Below are positions 59,721 through 64,000 of a stretch of DNA of 64,000 nucleotides, piece by piece (position 1 is the first letter of the stretch; each line of letters begins with the position of its first letter). This DNA is from Sanghuangporus weigelae (Eukaryota > Basidiomycota > Agaricomycetes > Hymenochaetales > Hymenochaetaceae), in NCBI GenBank assembly GCA_033182465.1, contig CP137324.1, forward strand, positions 372,001-436,000. The letters are read 5' to 3'. The notes under the pieces were generated by a model, which had not been told where the DNA came from, searched no databases, and saw nothing but the letters and a program-made list of their open reading frames with translations. The translations under genes and the position numbers were made by a program.

Positions 59721-62700
59721 TCAAACATTGATTTGCAATTGTCGAGGCTTCGGCGGCTTTTCTCCTAGCAATTTGTAGGTCGTGGCGATGTGGAAATCGC
59801 ACTGCTGACACTCTATGAGGAGACCCATATCCAAGTATTCGCGTTGGACTTCTTCGAGACGCACCAAGGCATCTCTTTGCACCTGGCTATCCGGACTCTT
59901 CAGATCCAACTCTGCGAGGTATCGTGAACAGTTGGCTTTGCCGCGACGACAGGCCGCTTCATCGTAAAGTCGACGCGCTCTTTGAAAACACTCCCGTGCT
60001 GCGTTTTCTTGCTCCATGCGAATTCGCAGGATCCCAATCTTCATCCGGCATTCGGCCTCGAAGGCCTTCCAATGATTCGAATCGAGTGTGAAGCAATCTA
60101 AGGCCTTCGAGTATCGGGCTTCTGCTATCGCGAACGCACTTTCATACATCGACAAGTCACCGAGCGCGACGAAGCTGGTGCCTATGCCCCATTTGTTACC
60201 GAGTTCCTCCCAGATGGCAAGTCCATCACGAATATGCTTCGCCGCCTCTTGAGGCAACTGCAAGCCCAGACAAGCGAGACCATGAAAAACGCGCGCATGT
60301 GCTTCGCGATCTGGTTTTTTCGTCTTGTGATAAATGTTCGCCGCTAGTTCGAATGCATCCCTCGCATTTTCGTGCTTTGAGCAAATAAAATCCAGCTCGC
60401 CGAGGGAAACCGTCACATCCATGCAGTTCGGCGACTCCTCGAGTGACAGCGCCTTGTACATACGGGAAGATTCTTCTAATAGCATACGAGCCTCTTTGTA
60501 GTTGCAGAGAGTGACAAATTGCATGTAGCCGAGATATTGCAGGCACTGTGCCTCCAGCACGCGGTCGTTGCGCTTCGCGCGCAGCATTCCTAATGCCTTC
60601 TCGCCATGCTTAACAGCCAGACTCGTCTCGTTCATGGTATGAAGGATTCTTGAAAGGTAATGCAGTGAAGTTGCCTATACATGGTGGTGAGTTCACTACC
60701 AGGACCATTAAGTAATAACGGACCTGTCCTTTGAAGCATTCCGCTTCAGAATGAAGTTGAAGCGCCTTCTCGCAGTAAGCCTTGGCTTCCTCGAATTGAC
60801 GAGCAGAATAGTTGAATGCGCCTAATTGATAGAGACAATTTCCTTGGCCGACCTTATCGTTCGCTCTTTGGTATAGTTCTGAAGCCTTGCGGAATTCTTC
60901 CTCGCATGTTGCGGCTTCCTTGTGAAGCTTAGGGTACAGACGTTTGGCCAGAGCGATCGTGTATATGCAGTCTGCTTTAAGTTTGTCATTCTCCATCAAC
61001 TCGGAAAGCTGAAGTGCTCTTTGAAGTTGGGTAAGGCGAGGCACGACCAGAGCTGTCTGCAGAAAGAATTGAGCCAGACTGATCGAAGCAGAAACAGCTG
61101 CGGAAGGATCAAGAGCATCATCAAAGGCTCGATCAATCAGGCATTCGATGTTTCCCAGCTCCGAGAAGACTCGCTTGAAGCTTTCCGTGTCTCTTTGGTC
61201 AGATCTCACGATGGAAAGAAATCCCCAGAAGTGTTTCTCCAAAGGCTTGATGAACTGAGACTGCAACTTGTACTTCTCGCTACCCGTAATGTACGTCCGT
61301 ATCGGTGCTAGCACTTTCAGTCGTCCCGATTCCTTGTAAGCGAGTGCGGTCTTGATGAGCGTAAGGCGACCATTTTGTCGATGTTTTAGATGCGGAACAA
61401 CCCTGTCGAGATCCTCCTCTCGCAATCCGTCAGGAAGCAGCGCGAGAACGCTTAGCATGATCCCGGCATCAGGGTCGCCTTTCATGCGTGGGCTGTCTAG
61501 TGAAAGTTGGATGGAGACTTCCAAACTATGGGTAGGGTCCTCGCCGCTACTGAGTAATGAGGTGCTGGATGCCACGCTTCTCCACCTCTCGAGTACAGTT
61601 TTGACGTCTCCACCCTCCACGGAGGTGAGCTCAGCCATGAGCCGGATAGCGAGAGGCAAGTGTCCACAAAGAGTAACCAACTCGTCCAATTCGACCGGAG
61701 CCTCCATATTACATGCAGGATCCGAGTTGGCGGCATCTGATATCTTAAGAAACATCTCCTTTGCAGATGCAGGATCCAAGGTCCGGATAGGTGGCAGGAA
61801 AGGTCTGTCCCATGCTATCCCACTAGGACGTTCAGCGCCTCGTAGAGTAACAACGAGCGTCAAATTCAAATTCTCCGCCGTTGTCAAGCGGAGTAGCAAC
61901 CTTTCGACATTGATGCGGTCCAGCTCCCAGGGACTTTCGAAGTTATCGAGAACAACGATGATTGGACGACTAGAAACCTGATCAGAGGTTTGATCTGACC
62001 GTCCTCCCACCTCTGCCAAAAGCATCAAGATTCCGTCCTCCCTTGGACCGGATACGCCAATGTTTCTTCCTTTCTGTTCGTTCAGTCCCAAGTGGAGTTC
62101 GATCGCAGAGATGAGTCCATCCACTGACGTTGCCGAATCGCACGGAACAAAGAACCGGTTGCCTTCGTAGCGTTTCTTGACATCTTTGTGATGAAGTAGC
62201 TTGTGTGTCAACGATGTCTTGCCTGCGGAAACAATTTAGTTGGCCGCCTTTAAACGTGCGGAAAAAAAGCTGCCTTACCTACACCTCCTGGTCCAAGAAT
62301 AGCAATTCGGGCGGCCTTCGGAGATAAAGTGGCTCTGACGAGTTGCTTCAACTCGTCTTCTCGACCGAAGAAAATCTCCGGAGGGGAAGGCAAAGCTCTC
62401 GGACGGGATCCATGCTTGTCAGAAGTTCTCAGTGCGCCTGAAGCCGCCAGTCTACGATCATATCCTGATCAAAAACCAACTAGAAGCCTGCAGCAATCAG
62501 ATAATACCTTTCAGAGAATTTGAAATCTCTTTGCACTCGCTAGACCCGATCATGATTAAAAGAAGAGTCAGTCGCAATTCAATGAGTGCAACAAAGAGCC
62601 GGGGAGAAATCAGAGGGAGGGGAAGAGAGGAAGAACCCACGTGGCCGTTGAATTCCACAACTTCACTGGTAACTGCTGTTCGCTCCAGAATCTGTGCCAT

Positions 62701-63763
62701 TCTTTGTTCAAATCCAGCAAGCCAAGTACGTATATCAATGAATGACTCCACCTAAAGGAGAAAAGTTAGGATTTGAGAGTGTTTCCCGTATGATTGACAT
62801 ACAGCGAACAACTCTAAAGCATCCTCCAATTCAGCGTCACATCTTTTAATAATTTCCCTATCTTTGTCCATTTGTAGGACTCTGCGTAAATAATGGCCCT
62901 TGCGATTTGAAAGCTGTTCCATTTCCTGCTGGACATTCATAAACGTCCTTTAAATAAATTCATCAGATTTGTTCTAAAAAGGAGAAGAAGATCACGGACT
63001 TCCCAAGCCTAACAGCTTCATCTGCCAACTCGCCCGAAATGACGCCATCTACCTTCACCAGCTTCCTCTCCAAAGCTTGGCAAAGCTGCGATACTCTTTT
63101 GATGATACGAGAACATTCTTGACGATTTAACGAGGTACCCTTGGACCTTCATCAGAAGAAGGAATAGAGAGAAATAATAGGGAGTTACTTACTTCATAGT
63201 ATTCCATGATAAGCAGGATGATACTGGCAGCACCTTTCAGGTATGGGATATTTGAGGCCTCTCCTAAACGTAAAGCGACACGAGAAGCGAGTAATAGCGT
63301 TGCTCCTCCTGATTCAAACAGATCCCCGCCATGCTTATCGAAGAAACAAGAAAATGCTCTTTCATGTTTCTGATTCTCCGGAGACGAGGTAACGATAGGG
63401 GAAGATTGGGAAAGACGCGCATTTTCTGGTGTGATCGGACTGAAGTGCGTTGACGTCGCTGAAATAGGACTAGTAACGAACGGCTCGGTATCACTGAACA
63501 TTGGCTCATATTCTTCCACACATGTCTTTCCAGTGCTAGATCTTCTCGTAAAGCTCTTCCTGTCAACTTCAGGGGGTTTCACTAAAGAGCCTCATAGCAA
63601 AACATCAATTTGGCAAACCTGCATCGCGACCTGTGAAGAAAGGAATTAATCTTTGCTGAAAGCCGGATTTCAGCCATTGTTTCTTTCCCGTCGTTTCGGT
63701 AGGAGACTCGACGAGGGTCTTTTGCGTGTCCTTTCGCTGTGCTTGACCATCGCGGTTAGACAT
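59721..63763 (-). CDS. MLKL-type N-domain / NB-ARC / TPR protein (fungal NLR-like)
   Basis: Predicted 1194-aa STAND protein from exons 63763-63631, 63581-63193, 63139-63000, 62947-62803, 62751-62641, 62535-62508, 62464-62279, 62222-60724 and 60674-59721. Residues 1-125 are Ser/Thr-rich. Residues about 125-270 form the MLKL-like helical module (NIPYLKGAASIILLIMEYYE, QECSRIIKRVSQLCQALERK, KGHYLRRVLQMDKDREI, DAELEDALELFA). The NB-ARC domain follows FFGREDELKQLV: P-loop GPGGVGKTSL near 375, Walker B RPIIVVLDNFE near 470, sensor TLRG and GHLPLAIRLMAEL near 560. From about 740 on there are tetratricopeptide-type repeats (QGNCLYQLGAFNYSARQFEE, AEARYSKALDCF, AARECFQRARRLYDEAA). The P-loop is split by an intron. 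Such proteins are presumed sensors that trigger cell death through the N-domain; that role is inferred. Confidence 0.88.
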
Positions 63764-64000
63764 GAGGCAAGAGAATACGCCGAGCGATAGGCGTACTGAT
63801 GCAGCACGAAGGTACTGGGAGGGAGTTTACTGAGACGGGGTAAACCTAGCGAGTAGATGTACGTCAGGCATAAGTAGAAGGGTCCTTTAATAAAATGACC
63901 AGACGCCCGAGATAACATATAAGCTTAGCTCGGGAAGTACCCGCGAAGTCGCACATTGATGTTCGCTCTAAAGCCCTATATGTGCGAAAACTCCGTCGCT
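63764..64000. other. Promoter region of the NLR-like gene
   Basis: Upstream of the last gene to the window edge. No coding signal. Confidence 0.45.

Noticed and set aside
59407-59811. 134-codon minus-strand frame
   Set aside because: It overlaps the 3' end of the NB-ARC/TPR gene in another frame and has no motifs.
62536-62640. Reading the NLR-like gene without an intron here
   Set aside because: The segment is open and a multiple of three, but it encodes Leu/Ile/Pro-rich sequence typical of introns and has usable donor and acceptor sites. Retention remains possible.

Overview
The window reads as nuclear DNA of an Agaricomycete (mushroom-type basidiomycete). Nearly every gene is cut by many 50-80 nt GT-AG introns. 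The gene content is fungal: YPI1, YVC1, SUR7/PalI, WHI5/NRM1 and IRC21 homologues, an F-box protein, and several proteins built on an MLKL-type four-helix domain fused to kinase or STAND-NTPase modules. There is one intron-bearing tRNA-Val. I see no transposon, LTR element, rDNA or CRISPR array. Exon models were built by hand from splice signals and reading-frame continuity; each protein total closes in frame.

Layout, left to right: the 3' part of galactokinase GAL1; a CaMKK/Ssp1-type kinase; about 3 kb with no gene; a tandem pair of FetB/UPF0014 permease genes (one intact with a 1.3 kb intron, one decayed); a PLP-homeostasis protein; PP1 inhibitor YPI1; an STK32/YANK kinase; tRNA-Val(CAC); a large MLKL-domain protein kinase; a PrpF-type isomerase; a second MLKL-domain-like protein; DNA polymerase delta subunit Cdc27/POLD3 with a divergent uncharacterised gene; a decayed MLKL-domain kinase; the vacuolar TRP channel YVC1; a kinase-less MLKL-domain gene; a peroxisomal enoyl-CoA hydratase/isomerase ending in SKL; an IRC21-like cytochrome b5 protein; a SUR7/PalI membrane protein; a WHI5/NRM1-like G1/S repressor; a 2.5 kb gene-poor stretch with a relic and a tandem repeat; an F-box protein; a small hydrophilic protein; and an MLKL-domain/NB-ARC/TPR protein.

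The most interesting theme is five genes within 42 kb that share one N-terminal helical module, resembling the membrane-active four-helix bundle of MLKL, but carry different downstream parts: an HGD-type kinase plus an unknown C-terminal module, a long unknown tail, a different kinase class (decayed), nothing, or NB-ARC plus TPR. Intron phases inside the module agree across the family, so the copies are related by descent. By analogy with MLKL necroptosis and fungal NLR/HeLo-like allorecognition systems, this could be a locally diversifying cell-death or self/non-self repertoire. That functional reading is inference. A second theme is gene structure: YVC1 has 20 exons, including micro-exons of 10, 14, 15 and 19 nt and two apparent GC-AG introns.
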